Of a stretch of 64,000 nt of DNA, positions 1-8,292 are shown in pieces. The position numbers and the translations under genes are program-made. The notes under the pieces were generated by a model. The model was not told where the DNA came from and made no database searches. It worked only from the letters and a program-made list of their open reading frames with translations. Source of the DNA: Maricaulis sp048268525 (GTDB lineage Bacteria > Pseudomonadota > Alphaproteobacteria > Caulobacterales > Maricaulaceae); NCBI RefSeq assembly GCF_048268525.1, contig NZ_JBLWVH010000016.1, forward strand, positions 1-64,000, read 5' to 3'. The stretch's first letter is position 1; every line of letters begins with the position of its first letter.

Positions 1-1085
1 GCTGTCAGCATGAAGTGATCATCGACGGCAGAGCGCGCGATGCCACCGGCCGAGGAGATCGCCCGGTCGAGATCACGTTGCGCCGTCACGCGCAGCGGTA
101 CGGCCTTGATCAGGGCCGCCAGCGCCGCCGGGTCGCGCGGCAACTCACCGACTGCATCGCGCAGGACCGAGATCGCCTGTGGCGTCAGCCCGGCCTTGCG
201 CAACGTGTTGGTGAGCGACTGGCCCTTCTTCGCCCTGCCCAGCCAGTTGGCCAGGTCAGTCACGTCACGGTGAGGTTTGAGGTCGATATGCAGGGTCGCC
301 GGTTCGCCATTCGCCAGCGCTGCCCGAATGGCCGCGGACAGGGCGTAGACCGCTCCGCCCTCAAGACCGTAACGGGCGATCATCGCCTCGCCAGCGACCC
401 GTTCATCGCCCAGCGACAGGGCGATGCTCTTCAGCGGTGCACCGGCAAAACGGTCCTTGGTGATGGCGCTCCATTCGACATTGACGCCGCAATTGGAGGC
501 CGAGAATTCGACCAGATCGACGCCCCGCGCCGCCAGGGCTTCGGTCCAGGCCCCGTCAGACCCCAGGCGCGGCCAACTGGCACCGCCCAGGGCGAGCAAG
601 GTGGCTTCCGGTGACACTGTGACCTCCTCGTCCGGTGTCTGGAATACCAGCGCGCCGTCATCATTCCAGCCGGTCCAAGCATGCCGCAGGTGCAGCGTCA
701 CACCGTGCAATTCCAGCCGCTCACGCCAGGCCCGCAGCAGAGGTGATGCCTTCATCGCTTCGGGAAAGACCCGACCGGACGAGCCGGTGAAGGTTGGCTG
801 GCCCAATCCCTCGCACCACTCACGCAGTGCCGCAGGACTGTGCCGGGTAATCGCCGGGCCGAACCAGTCGGCGGCCTCGCGATAGCGGCCCAGAAAGGCC
901 GGTAAAGGTTCACTATGGGTCAGGTTCAGCCCGCCGCGACCGGCCATAAGGAATTTGCGACCGGGGGTCGGCATGCGCTCATAGAGGTCAACCTCGTGAC
1001 CGAGCGTGGCGAGATGTTCGGCGGCGATCAGCCCGGCCGGGCCGGCACCGATAATGGCGATATGTCTGGGACGGATTGTGCTCAT
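1..1085 (-). CDS. HI0933/PP_4765-like FAD-dependent flavoprotein, 3' end outside window
   Basis: Reading from an ATG at 1085, the first 361 residues are visible and the frame is still open at the window edge. The N-terminus carries a Rossmann dinucleotide-binding motif (IAIIGAGPAGLIAAEHLA, about residues 8-25), then a basic turn and RKFLMAGRGGLNLTHSE, the hallmark of HI0933-like (BaiN-type) flavoproteins; members of the PP_4765 branch are about 400 residues. A flavin-binding oxidoreductase is well supported, but no substrate is known for this branch. It is divergent from the small gene at 1225. Confidence 0.8.
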   Translation of the reverse strand, partial: MSTIRPRHIAIIGAGPAGLIAAEHLATLGHEVDLYERMPTPGRKFLMAGRGGLNLTHSEPLPAFLGRYREAADWFGPAITRHSPAALREWCEGLGQPTFTGSSGRVFPEAMKASPLLRAWRERLELHGVTLHLRHAWTGWNDDGALVFQTPDEEVTVSPEATLLALGGASWPRLGSDGAWTEALAARGVDLVEFSASNCGVNVEWSAITKDRFAGAPLKSIALSLGDERVAGEAMIARYGLEGGAVYALSAAIRAALANGEPATLHIDLKPHRDVTDLANWLGRAKKGQSLTNTLRKAGLTPQAISVLRDAVGELPRDPAALAALIKAVPLRVTAQRDLDRAISSAGGIARSAVDDHFMLT

Positions 1086-1224
1086 CCTCCCTGTGTAGCG
1101 GTCGCCGCCCCGCTCCGCCATCACGCGCTGCGTCAGGGCTGAGTCCGGGCTGCGCTGATGCGCCGCTACCGCTTCGGGCTCGAATCTGGTCACATGGGGC
1201 AAATCACACAATGAGGGGCGCGCC

Positions 1225-1566
1225 ATGAGCGAAGACACCATCCGGGAAAAGCCGACCGCCAAGGATCCCGCGGCGCCATACGGTTCGGCCGACAATCCGT
1301 CGGAATTCGATGTCCTGCACCGCATGGGCACGGACGAACCCTATTTCATCATCCGTGGCGGTGACCCGCTGTCCGACGCCCTGGTCGAGCTGCATGCCTA
1401 TATCGGTGCCGGCCAGTCCGGCGCGGCGCACGACACGCTCGAGCGCATCCTGGCCCTGACCTCGCAGAAGCCGCCCCGTCCGGTCGGTTCACCCAAATAC
1501 CGCGAGACCTTCAAGATCTCCGTCTCGATGGAACGCTTCCGGGAAACGCACGGCCGTTCGCACTAA
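1225..1566 (+). CDS. Small conserved-looking hypothetical protein
   Basis: A 113-residue soluble protein starting at ATG 1225, shortly after a GAGGGG stretch that can act as ribosome binding site. It has no membrane segment or signal peptide. The N-terminal third is polar and probably disordered; a helix-rich centre (ALVELHAYIGAG, then AAHDTLERILALT) is followed by a basic tail. I do not recognise the family. It ends 28 nt before the proposed start of the downstream acetyltransferase, so the two are probably co-transcribed. Confidence 0.65.
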   Translation: MSEDTIREKPTAKDPAAPYGSADNPSEFDVLHRMGTDEPYFIIRGGDPLSDALVELHAYIGAGQSGAAHDTLERILALTSQKPPRPVGSPKYRETFKISVSMERFRETHGRSH

Positions 1567-1594
1567 GCGGCGCCCCGCCAACCGGAGCCGCGTC

Positions 1595-2065
1595 CTGACC
1601 GATGCTCTGACAATCCGGCGCGCTACGCCTGAAGACCATGTCGCCCTGGGCGAGGTGATGTTTGACGCTGTCCGCAACGGGCCCAGCCTCTACACTCCGG
1701 CCCAGCAAGCCGCCTGGGTGCCGGAACCGCGCGGCGGCACCGACTGGGACGAGCGCCTGGCCAGCCAATGCGTGTTTTTGGCCGAGCGGGGTGGCCTCAT
1801 CCAGGGCTTCCTGACGCTCGACCCGCCGGACTATGTGGACTTCGCCTACATCCGGCCCGCCAGTCAGGGGCAGGGTCTGTTCCGGCGGCTGCATGACGCG
1901 GTCGAGCAGGAAGCCTTGCACCGGGGCCAAACACGCCTGCACGTCCATGCCAGCCTGATGGCCCGGCCGGCCTTTGCCGCCGTCGGCTATCAGGTCGTGG
2001 AAGAAGAAACCGTCGAGATCCGCGGCGAGAGCTTCCGGCGCTTTGCGATGGAAAAGGTGTTCTAG
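1595..2065 (+). CDS. GNAT-family N-acetyltransferase, probable CTG start
   Basis: A GNAT-type acyl-CoA N-acyltransferase. The C-terminal half has the fold's usual order: beta-4 (QGFLTL), beta-4/5 (VDFAYIRPASQGQGLFRRLHD, with the acetyl-CoA pyrophosphate loop) and a following segment ending FAAVGYQV. Conventional calling would start at GTG 1655, but that removes beta-1. The frame upstream encodes a perfect GNAT opening, LTIRRATPEDHVALGEV, and contains no ATG, GTG or TTG. CTG at 1595 has GGAG at 1584-1587, seven bases upstream, giving a normal 156-residue protein. The substrate is unknown. Confidence 0.75.
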   Translation: MTDALTIRRATPEDHVALGEVMFDAVRNGPSLYTPAQQAAWVPEPRGGTDWDERLASQCVFLAERGGLIQGFLTLDPPDYVDFAYIRPASQGQGLFRRLHDAVEQEALHRGQTRLHVHASLMARPAFAAVGYQVVEEETVEIRGESFRRFAMEKVF

Positions 2066-2569
2066 AACACATACCGACTTGACCCGGCGCGACCGCCGGG
2101 ACGTCGGAGTATTGCCCCGGCAGGCGAGCGCGATTGCCTCCCTCCACACGGCATGTCGCACGGAAGTTTGCTTTACCGCAGTAGGACTCAGACACGGCAC
2201 CATGTCGGCCCAACCGTGGATTACTCCCCCAGTGAGCTGAACATCGATTCGGTTCTATGCTCGGGGTGGTGAATTACAACAACGCCGGTGTCATCTAACA
2301 AAACCGTGCCGAAAGATGTTTTGCTTATAAGGGATAAAAATTGGCCCAATCGGCGGCCCCTTGCAAGTTCGACCAAGCGGTCGCATGGCCCCGAGCCCCC
2401 CTTCGGGTCCGAAACTCTCTTCTTCGGGAGGGCCTGTTGCGGGAGGGCCTGTCGAAATGTTCTCGAATCGCAACTTCGACCATTGACCCGGTACAGAAAC
2501 TTAAGAAGCTACCCTTAGAAGCAAACCTATCTCTTGACAAAGCCCATAATCCCTTACAAGGATTAATGG
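2066..2569. other. 504-nt intergenic region with GANTC sites and a direct repeat
   Basis: No convincing gene. It holds a GC hairpin just after the acetyltransferase (CCCGGCG 2083-2089 with CGCCGGG 2094-2100, no T tract), an exact 13-nt direct repeat CGGGAGGGCCTGT (2425-2437 and 2440-2452), two GANTC sequences of the CcrM methylation type (GATTC 2246-2250 and GAATC 2465-2469), and TTGACA at 2534-2539 without a convincing -10 at normal spacing. It is the longest upstream region in this part of the window and probably carries the control signals of the SeqA-like gene. Confidence 0.5.
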
Positions 2570-3166
2570 ATGGAGGCTGTCATGAAGCAAATGGATGAAG
2601 CGACCGGCTGGTTGAAACTGGATCTCGATGCCCATAGGGCATTGGAAGCTCAACGTGTTTCGCTGGAAGAAAACCAGCTGGACATTCTGAAACGCGCCCT
2701 CTTGCGGGCCGATGCCACGGCAACAGTTGGCTCAACGGCTGCGCCAAAGTCTCGCCAGCAGGCCGCGCATTCCCAGCTGAAAGCTCCCCCGGCAGACTGG
2801 CACGACAAGTTTGGCGAATGCGATCGCAGAACCGGACATTTTCAGGTCCAGCTGCACGAGTATGTGCAGTTCGCCGACAGCCAGAAGGCGGCTTATCGAC
2901 TGGCGTTGATCTGGCTGGAGAAGAAATATCCGGGAACTCTTGGACGATTGGCGAGCCATCCGGGAGGGCGGGGACGGAGGATTGTCGCAGCCGATCGGGA
3001 AGCGCTTTATACACGGTCTCCCGAACTGGCGAAAATGGCTGAAAAACTAACTGACGACTGGTATGTCGATGTGAACCTGTCGAAGGAGCAGAAGCTCTCT
3101 CGCCTTCGGACTGCATGCCGCATCACCGGCCTCGAGTTTGGCAAGGACCTCGTCATTGACCTCTGA
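2570..3166 (+). CDS. Orphan protein with SeqA-like architecture
   Basis: A 198-residue soluble protein. Residues about 13-44 resemble the ribbon-helix-helix dimerisation region of gammaproteobacterial SeqA: LKLDLDAHRALEAQ, then LDILKRALL against SeqA DILRRML. A linker of about 40 residues follows. The C-terminal 100 residues recall the SeqA DNA-binding domain: a helix rich in K/A/Y, then GRRIVAADREAL (SeqA GRTRVYFAADEQTLL) and DDWYVDVNLSKEQKLSRL (SeqA PYWVITNTNTGRKCSMI). This comparison is from memory, with low identity. If real, the protein binds DNA, perhaps methylated sites. Starts are possible at ATG 2570 (AAGGA seven bases upstream) or ATG 2582 (GGAGG five bases upstream). The reading frame itself is secure because it overlaps dapE translationally. 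Confidence 0.6.
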   Translation: MEAVMKQMDEATGWLKLDLDAHRALEAQRVSLEENQLDILKRALLRADATATVGSTAAPKSRQQAAHSQLKAPPADWHDKFGECDRRTGHFQVQLHEYVQFADSQKAAYRLALIWLEKKYPGTLGRLASHPGGRGRRIVAADREALYTRSPELAKMAEKLTDDWYVDVNLSKEQKLSRLRTACRITGLEFGKDLVIDL

Positions 3167-4325
3167 CCGCCTTGACGGCCTCGCCAACCCCCTGCCGCTT
3201 GCCCAGGCCTTGATCCGTCGCCCGTCGATCACGCCAGCCGATGCCGGTGCGTTGGGTGTGCTGGAAGCCGCGCTGGAGCAATTGGGCTTCGCCTGCCGGC
3301 GCTATCCCTTCGGCGAAGTCGACAATCTCTATGCCCGCCGGGGCACCGCTTCGCCGTGCTTCCTGTTTGCCGGGCATACGGATGTCGTGCCGCCCGGTGA
3401 CGACGAGGCCTGGCAGAAACCGCCCTTTGGCGCCGAAGCCGACGATGGTGTATTGTGGGGCCGCGGCGCGGCCGACATGAAGGGCGCCATCGCCGCCATG
3501 GTGGCCTCGGTCCAGCGCTTTCTGGACAACTGCGAACCGGAGGGCTCTCTCGCCTTCCTGATCACCGGCGATGAGGAAGGCCCCGCCATCCACGGCACCA
3601 AGTCCGTGCTCAAGGCGCTGGCCGAAGAAGGCGAGACCTTCGACCATTGCCTGGTGGGCGAACCGACCAATCCCAATGCGCTGGGTGACACGATCAAGTC
3701 GGGCCGTCGCGGCTCGCTGAACTGCACCCTGACCGTGACCGGGCGCCAGGGTCATGTCGCCTATCCCGAGCGCGCCGAGAACCCGATCCCGGCCCTGCTC
3801 GACCTGCTCGGACGCCTGTTGGCCCGCAAGCTGGATGACGGTGTTTCGCCCTTCCAGCCCTCCAATCTGGAAGTGACCTCGGTCGATGTCGGCAATCCGA
3901 CCACCAATGTCATCCCGGCCGCCGCAACGGCCCGCTTCAATATCCGCTTCAATATCGCCCATACCGGGGACGCGTTGTCCGACTGGATCCGGTCCGAAGT
4001 GGCGAAGATCGATCTTGATTTCGACGGCCGGATCGAGGCCGACATCCATGTCACGGGCGAGGCCTTCCTGACACCGGCCGGCCCCTTCACGACCCTGCTC
4101 CAGGATTGTGTGGAGGCGGAGACCGGACGTCGTCCGGCGCTGACCACCGGCGGCGGCACCAGCGATGCCCGCTTCATCCAGCTCTACGCGCCGGTCGCCG
4201 AATTCGGCCTGGTCGGGGCCACGATGCACCAGGTGGATGAGCGCGTCCCGGTCAGCGATATCGAGACCCTGACCGCCATCTATACCCGCATCCTGCAGCG
4301 CTACTTCAAGGATTTCCCGGCATGA
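3156..4325 (+). CDS. dapE: Succinyl-diaminopimelate desuccinylase
   Basis: M20-family zinc amidohydrolase that hydrolyses N-succinyl-LL-diaminopimelate in the lysine/peptidoglycan pathway. Metal-binding motifs are present: AGHTDVVPPGD (about residues 72-82), GRGAADMKG (102-110) and GDEEGPA with the catalytic Glu pair; the C-terminal metal ligand lies in VGATMHQVDE. Length (389 residues) is normal. The best start is TTG 3156, with AAGGA at 3143-3147 eight bases upstream; it overlaps the end of the SeqA-like gene by 11 nt. An earlier in-frame TTG exists at 3138. Downstream it overlaps the membrane-protein gene by ATGA. The rest of the lysine pathway appears again as the fused lysC-lysA gene at 40.5 kb. 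Confidence 0.96.
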   Translation: MTSDRLDGLANPLPLAQALIRRPSITPADAGALGVLEAALEQLGFACRRYPFGEVDNLYARRGTASPCFLFAGHTDVVPPGDDEAWQKPPFGAEADDGVLWGRGAADMKGAIAAMVASVQRFLDNCEPEGSLAFLITGDEEGPAIHGTKSVLKALAEEGETFDHCLVGEPTNPNALGDTIKSGRRGSLNCTLTVTGRQGHVAYPERAENPIPALLDLLGRLLARKLDDGVSPFQPSNLEVTSVDVGNPTTNVIPAAATARFNIRFNIAHTGDALSDWIRSEVAKIDLDFDGRIEADIHVTGEAFLTPAGPFTTLLQDCVEAETGRRPALTTGGGTSDARFIQLYAPVAEFGLVGATMHQVDERVPVSDIETLTAIYTRILQRYFKDFPA

Positions 4326-4903
4326 TCAGATTGGTCGCCGAAGGCTGGCAGGGCATGCAGGGCGCCCTGCGCATCCTGACCTTCCGCGAGGGTGGCGAGG
4401 CGATGTTTGACGTCTCGATCGGCGGGTTCTGGCGATCCTTCGCAGCGGCGCTATTTGTCATCCCCCTTGTCACGCTGGTCTATTTCGAACGGGTCCATCT
4501 GGGCGTCGGCATCAGCGCGGCGATGTATTACCTGATCTTCGCGGCGACCTGGCTCAGCTTTCCCGTCGCCGCGGCTCTGGCGGTCATGGTGATTGGCGCG
4601 GGACAGCGCTATCTGGCCTGGGTGATCCTGCACAATTGGGGCGTTGTCTGGCTGTACCTGGTGATCACGGCGATCTGGTCGCTGCAGGTCGCCGGCATCA
4701 TCAATGCCGAGTTCCGCGACTTCCTGTTCTTCCTGTACGGCTATCTGCGCATCCTGGTGCACTGGCGTCTGGCCTATGTGGCTTTGAGCGTGCCGACCAT
4801 TACCTCAGCCTTCACCGCCGCAGTTCCGGCGCTGGTCTCGTACATCGTTCTGGTCGGCATCAGTCAGGCCTTTGCTGCCTCGGCGGCCACAGCGGCCAGC
4901 TAG
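4322..4903 (+). CDS. Integral membrane protein of unknown function
   Basis: A 193-residue protein with about five hydrophobic segments (roughly residues 35-55, 64-92, 100-122, 130-150 and 163-185). An amphipathic stretch precedes the first: GWQGMQGALRILTF. It starts at an ATG overlapping the dapE stop (ATGA), so it is translationally coupled to dapE, although nothing ties it to lysine synthesis. Its stop codon shares the tetranucleotide CTAG with the stop of the convergent truA. I do not recognise the family. Confidence 0.75.
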   Translation: MIRLVAEGWQGMQGALRILTFREGGEAMFDVSIGGFWRSFAAALFVIPLVTLVYFERVHLGVGISAAMYYLIFAATWLSFPVAAALAVMVIGAGQRYLAWVILHNWGVVWLYLVITAIWSLQVAGIINAEFRDFLFFLYGYLRILVHWRLAYVALSVPTITSAFTAAVPALVSYIVLVGISQAFAASAATAAS

Positions 4904-5649
4904 GCCGGACCGCGATAGTCCACAGCGGTCAGGTAGAGGCCGTGAGCCGGCGCGACCGGGCCACACCGGCTGCGGTCGGCCGCGTCAAGGGCGCGTTTGA
5001 AATCGAGCGCCGACCATTTGCCCACCCCGACCTCGACCAGGGAGCCGACCATCGAGCGCACCTGTCGATGCAGGAAGGAGCGCGCCGAACAGGTCAGCTG
5101 GACCTCTTCGCCATAGCGCGACACGGATACCGCATCGAGTGATTTGACCGGGCTCTCGGCCTGGCACTGGGCATCGCGGAAGGTGGTGAAATCATGCTGG
5201 CCGAGCAGCGCCTGGGCGGCATGATGCATGGCCTCGGCGTCGAGCTTGCGGGTGACCCGCCAGACCTGGCCCCGGTCCAGCGTCAGCGGCGCCCGCCGGT
5301 CGATCATCCGGTAGAGATAGTGGCGCTGGGTGGCCGAGAAACGGGCATGAAATTCATCATCGACCCGTACCGCTTCGATCACCGCCACCGGATCGGGTTT
5401 GAGATGATAATTGATGGCATCGCGGACCTTGTCGGTGGAGAGGTCCTTGGTCAAGTCGAGATGGGCGACCTGGGCCAGGGCATGGACGCCGCTATCGGTG
5501 CGCCCGGCGCCATAGACGAGGACCGGTGCGCCATCGAGCTTTGCGGCGGCGCGCTCGAGGCTTTCCTGCACGGACGGCGCATTGTCCTGGCGTTGCCAGC
5601 CGGCAAACGGTCTCCCGTCATACTCGATTGTGATCTTGTAGCGCGGCAT
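4900..5649 (-). CDS. truA: tRNA pseudouridine(38-40) synthase
   Basis: TruA converts uridines 38-40 of the tRNA anticodon stem to pseudouridine. The 249-residue product starts MPRYKITIEYDGRPFAGWQRQ and contains GAGRTDSGVHALAQVAH with the catalytic aspartate, plus SARSFLHRQVRSMVGSLVEVG near the C-terminus, all standard for the family. The ATG at 5649 overlaps the fmt stop by one base (TGATG), so translation is coupled to fmt. An upstream extension of this frame to 5763 lies inside fmt and does not resemble TruA. Confidence 0.97.
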   Translation of the reverse strand: MPRYKITIEYDGRPFAGWQRQDNAPSVQESLERAAAKLDGAPVLVYGAGRTDSGVHALAQVAHLDLTKDLSTDKVRDAINYHLKPDPVAVIEAVRVDDEFHARFSATQRHYLYRMIDRRAPLTLDRGQVWRVTRKLDAEAMHHAAQALLGQHDFTTFRDAQCQAESPVKSLDAVSVSRYGEEVQLTCSARSFLHRQVRSMVGSLVEVGVGKWSALDFKRALDAADRSRCGPVAPAHGLYLTAVDYRGPA

Positions 5650-6578
5650 CAGTCGAGCACAGTCCCGGCGGGCAGCGAATTGCCGTTGAGGAAAGTCGCG
5701 GCATCCATGGCGCCCTTGCCTTCGCGCTGCAAGCGAACAAGACGCAATGCGCCCTCGCCACAAGCAACGGTCAGACCGTCGATCACCGTGCCGGGAGCCG
5801 CCTTGCCGTCGACAGCCTCGGCCAGCAGCACCTTGACCCGCACCGGGCGCTTCTCGCCGGGCATCTCGAACCAGGCGCCCGGGAAGGGCGACAGGCCGCG
5901 TACATGATGAGCCAGCTCACCGGCCGGGCGGGACCAGTCGATACGGGCCTCGTCGGACGAGATCTTGCTCGCATAGGTGACGCCCTCGCTCGACTGCGGC
6001 ACGGCCTCCAGCGATCCGCGCTCCAGCGCCGACAGGGCACGCGGCCACATCAGGGCACCGGCATCCATCAGACGGTCATGCAGGCTGGCAGCGGTGTCGC
6101 TGTCCTTGATCCGGACTGTCTCGGAGAGCAGGATCGGGCCGGTATCCAGACCGGCCTCCATCTGTTGCAGCTGGACGCCGGTCAGCGTGTCACCGGCCAT
6201 GATCGCGCGCTGGATCGGCGCCGCCCCGCGCCAGCGTGGCAACAACGAGGCATGCAGGTTGAGACAGCCCATGCGCGGCGCATCAAGCGCGGCCTGCGGC
6301 AGGATCTGGCCGTAGGCGACCACGGCAGCGAGATCGAGATCCAGGCTGGCGAAATGCGCAATCACGTCCGGATCGCGGAAGGTCGCCGGCGTCGAAACCG
6401 GAATGCCGAGCACTTCGGCAAGCTGGTGCACCGGTGTTTTCTGTTCCGACTGGCCGCGGCCGCGCCGTCTCGGCGGTTGGGTGTAGACATGCACCACCTC
6501 ATGCCCGGCCGCGGCAATTTCGGCCAGCGAGCGGGCGGCAAAGTCGGGGGTGCCCATGAAGGCGAGACGTAGGGTCAT
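5649..6578 (-). CDS. fmt: Methionyl-tRNA formyltransferase
   Basis: Formylates initiator Met-tRNA using 10-formyltetrahydrofolate. The 309-residue protein begins TLRLAFMGTPDFAARSL, carries the folate-binding region CLNLHASLLPRWRGAAPIQ with its Asn-His pair, followed by GDTLTGVQLQQMEAGLDTG, and has the C-terminal OB-fold tRNA-binding domain. In many bacteria fmt sits next to def; here def is about 1.7 kb away in the same orientation, separated by a lipoprotein gene and a pirin gene. truA follows with a one-base overlap. Confidence 0.97.
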   Translation of the reverse strand: MTLRLAFMGTPDFAARSLAEIAAAGHEVVHVYTQPPRRRGRGQSEQKTPVHQLAEVLGIPVSTPATFRDPDVIAHFASLDLDLAAVVAYGQILPQAALDAPRMGCLNLHASLLPRWRGAAPIQRAIMAGDTLTGVQLQQMEAGLDTGPILLSETVRIKDSDTAASLHDRLMDAGALMWPRALSALERGSLEAVPQSSEGVTYASKISSDEARIDWSRPAGELAHHVRGLSPFPGAWFEMPGEKRPVRVKVLLAEAVDGKAAPGTVIDGLTVACGEGALRLVRLQREGKGAMDAATFLNGNSLPAGTVLD

Positions 6579-6716
6579 TGGCTCTCGGCGCTCAACGAGG
6601 AAAGGACGGTGCCTGTGTTATCGCCCCGGCGGGGAAAACGCCAAGCCTGACCCGCACTGATTTGCCGTCGCGGATTGTTGTCGACCGCGCTCAACCCTTC
6701 CGGCGTCGCCCCCCGA

Positions 6717-7289
6717 TCACTCAGCGCCCCACGGCGGCGGCGGGGCGTCGACCGGGTTGGTCAGATCGAACTCGGCGGCGAAATGCCGGTCCGGGCGATC
6801 AAGGCCATAAGTGAAACTGGTCTCGGTCAGCGTGATCGACCAGACATTGTCCATCGAGACTGCGATGCCCTCGCGATCGAACAGAATGCGGCTGTACTGG
6901 TCGGCCGGGAATTCAGCGCGTCCATCAGCCGGCGGAACGATTGTCGATCCACCATATTGCGACAACACGTCTTCAGTGCCGTCCTCGTGGCGGTGGTCAT
7001 GCTTGAGCTGCAAGCCCGCGGCCTCACGGGTGATCACCCAGGTCCGAGAGCGATCCTCGCCAACATGCAGCGGAATTCGAATCTCCCCCGCCGAACACTC
7101 GCGCACATGCATCACCAGACGCTGTTCGGCCCAATCCGCATCACGCGGATCATCGCTGACCAAACGGCCCTCGAATGCCTGGCCGCACAATTGCGAGAGG
7201 CTGGCGAAAAAGGAGGAGTCGGCTGGTGGAGCAGCCGGTGAGCACGCAGCCAAGGCAAGTGGCAGAAAAATAAAGCAAGACAGACGCAT
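6717..7289 (-). CDS. Putative lipoprotein of unknown function
   Basis: A 190-residue protein that starts at ATG 7289, directly behind a strong AAGGAGA. The signal peptide MRLSCFIFLPLALAAC ends in a lipobox (LAAC), with lipidation expected at Cys16. Two further cysteines (in LCGQAF and RECSAG) could form a disulfide. The mature part is mixed beta and contains a PPADGRAEFPADQYSRILFD stretch. A much longer upstream extension of the frame is rejected because it runs into the promoter space shared with the divergent pirin gene. I do not recognise the family. Confidence 0.8.
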   Translation of the reverse strand: MRLSCFIFLPLALAACSPAAPPADSSFFASLSQLCGQAFEGRLVSDDPRDADWAEQRLVMHVRECSAGEIRIPLHVGEDRSRTWVITREAAGLQLKHDHRHEDGTEDVLSQYGGSTIVPPADGRAEFPADQYSRILFDREGIAVSMDNVWSITLTETSFTYGLDRPDRHFAAEFDLTNPVDAPPPPWGAE

Positions 7290-7440
7290 GATTCTCTCCT
7301 TGATCAGCTCCAAACTGCCCGATCCCTTCCGACATGGAAACATTCTCTTTCGATCCGGAAAATGGCGCTTGCCGGGAAAATGTCTACCTTGGCAATCAGG
7401 GACTGGCCCGGACCGGCCACTCACACAGGACAAGACCGCC

Positions 7441-8292
7441 ATGACTGCCACCGACACGCTCACCCGGACCCGCCGGATTACCAAGGTTTCACGCGGCCTT
7501 CCGACCTCTGACGGCGCCGGTGTCAAACTCACGCGCATGCTCGGGCATCGCGGGCTGATGGACCTCGACCCCTTCCTGATGCTCGACCAGATCCGCTCGG
7601 ACGACAGCGCCGACTACATGGCCGGCTTCCCCAATCACCCCCATCGCGGCTTTGAAACCGTCACCATCATGCTGGAAGGCCGGATGCGCCATGGCGACAA
7701 CAAGGGCCATTCAGGTGTGATCGAGGGCGGCGGTGTCCAGTGGATGACGGCCGGTCGCGGTATCGTGCATTCCGAACAGCCGATCGAGGATGATGGCCGT
7801 CTCTGGGGTTTCCAGCTCTGGGTCAACCTGCCCGGCGCGTTGAAGATGACCGATCCGGGCTATCAGGAATTCGACAAGACCGAGATCCCGGTCGAAACCC
7901 GGCCCGGTGCCAGCCTGCGCGTACTCGCCGGTTCCAGCTCCACCGGCGTCACCGGTCCGGCCAAGTCTGCCGCGATCCAGCCGACCCTGATCGACATCGT
8001 GCTCGAACCCGGCGCCACTTTGGAAGAGGATATCGATCCGGGCCACACGGCTTTCATCGCCGTCTACAAAGGCATGGTCTCGACCGGCGAGGGCCGGGTC
8101 GAGGATCCGGACCTGGGTGTGCTGGAAGATGGTGACCGGATCGAGCTGAAGGCCGGGCCGCAGGGCGCCAGCCTGCTGCTCGTCGCCGGCAAGCCGATCA
8201 ACGAGCCGGTCGCTCGCTATGGGCCGTTCGTGATGAACACCGAAGCCGAGCTGCACCAGGCGGTGACGGATTTCCAGGCCGGGAAGTTCTAG
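7441..8292 (+). CDS. Pirin-family cupin protein
   Basis: A 283-residue bicupin of the pirin family, starting at ATG 7441. The N-terminal cupin has the metal-binding residues of pirin: FPNHPHRGFETVT supplies two His, and GRGIVHSEQP supplies a third His and a Glu. WGFQLWVNLP is another family signature. Bacterial pirins include quercetin dioxygenases (YhhW) and regulators of pyruvate metabolism; the sequence does not separate these. It is divergent from the lipoprotein gene and converges on def, sharing CTAG with the def stop. Confidence 0.92.
   Translation: MTATDTLTRTRRITKVSRGLPTSDGAGVKLTRMLGHRGLMDLDPFLMLDQIRSDDSADYMAGFPNHPHRGFETVTIMLEGRMRHGDNKGHSGVIEGGGVQWMTAGRGIVHSEQPIEDDGRLWGFQLWVNLPGALKMTDPGYQEFDKTEIPVETRPGASLRVLAGSSSTGVTGPAKSAAIQPTLIDIVLEPGATLEEDIDPGHTAFIAVYKGMVSTGEGRVEDPDLGVLEDGDRIELKAGPQGASLLLVAGKPINEPVARYGPFVMNTEAELHQAVTDFQAGKF

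Noticed and set aside
3153..4229. 358-codon open frame on the minus strand
   Set aside because: Antisense to dapE and without a plausible start or domain.
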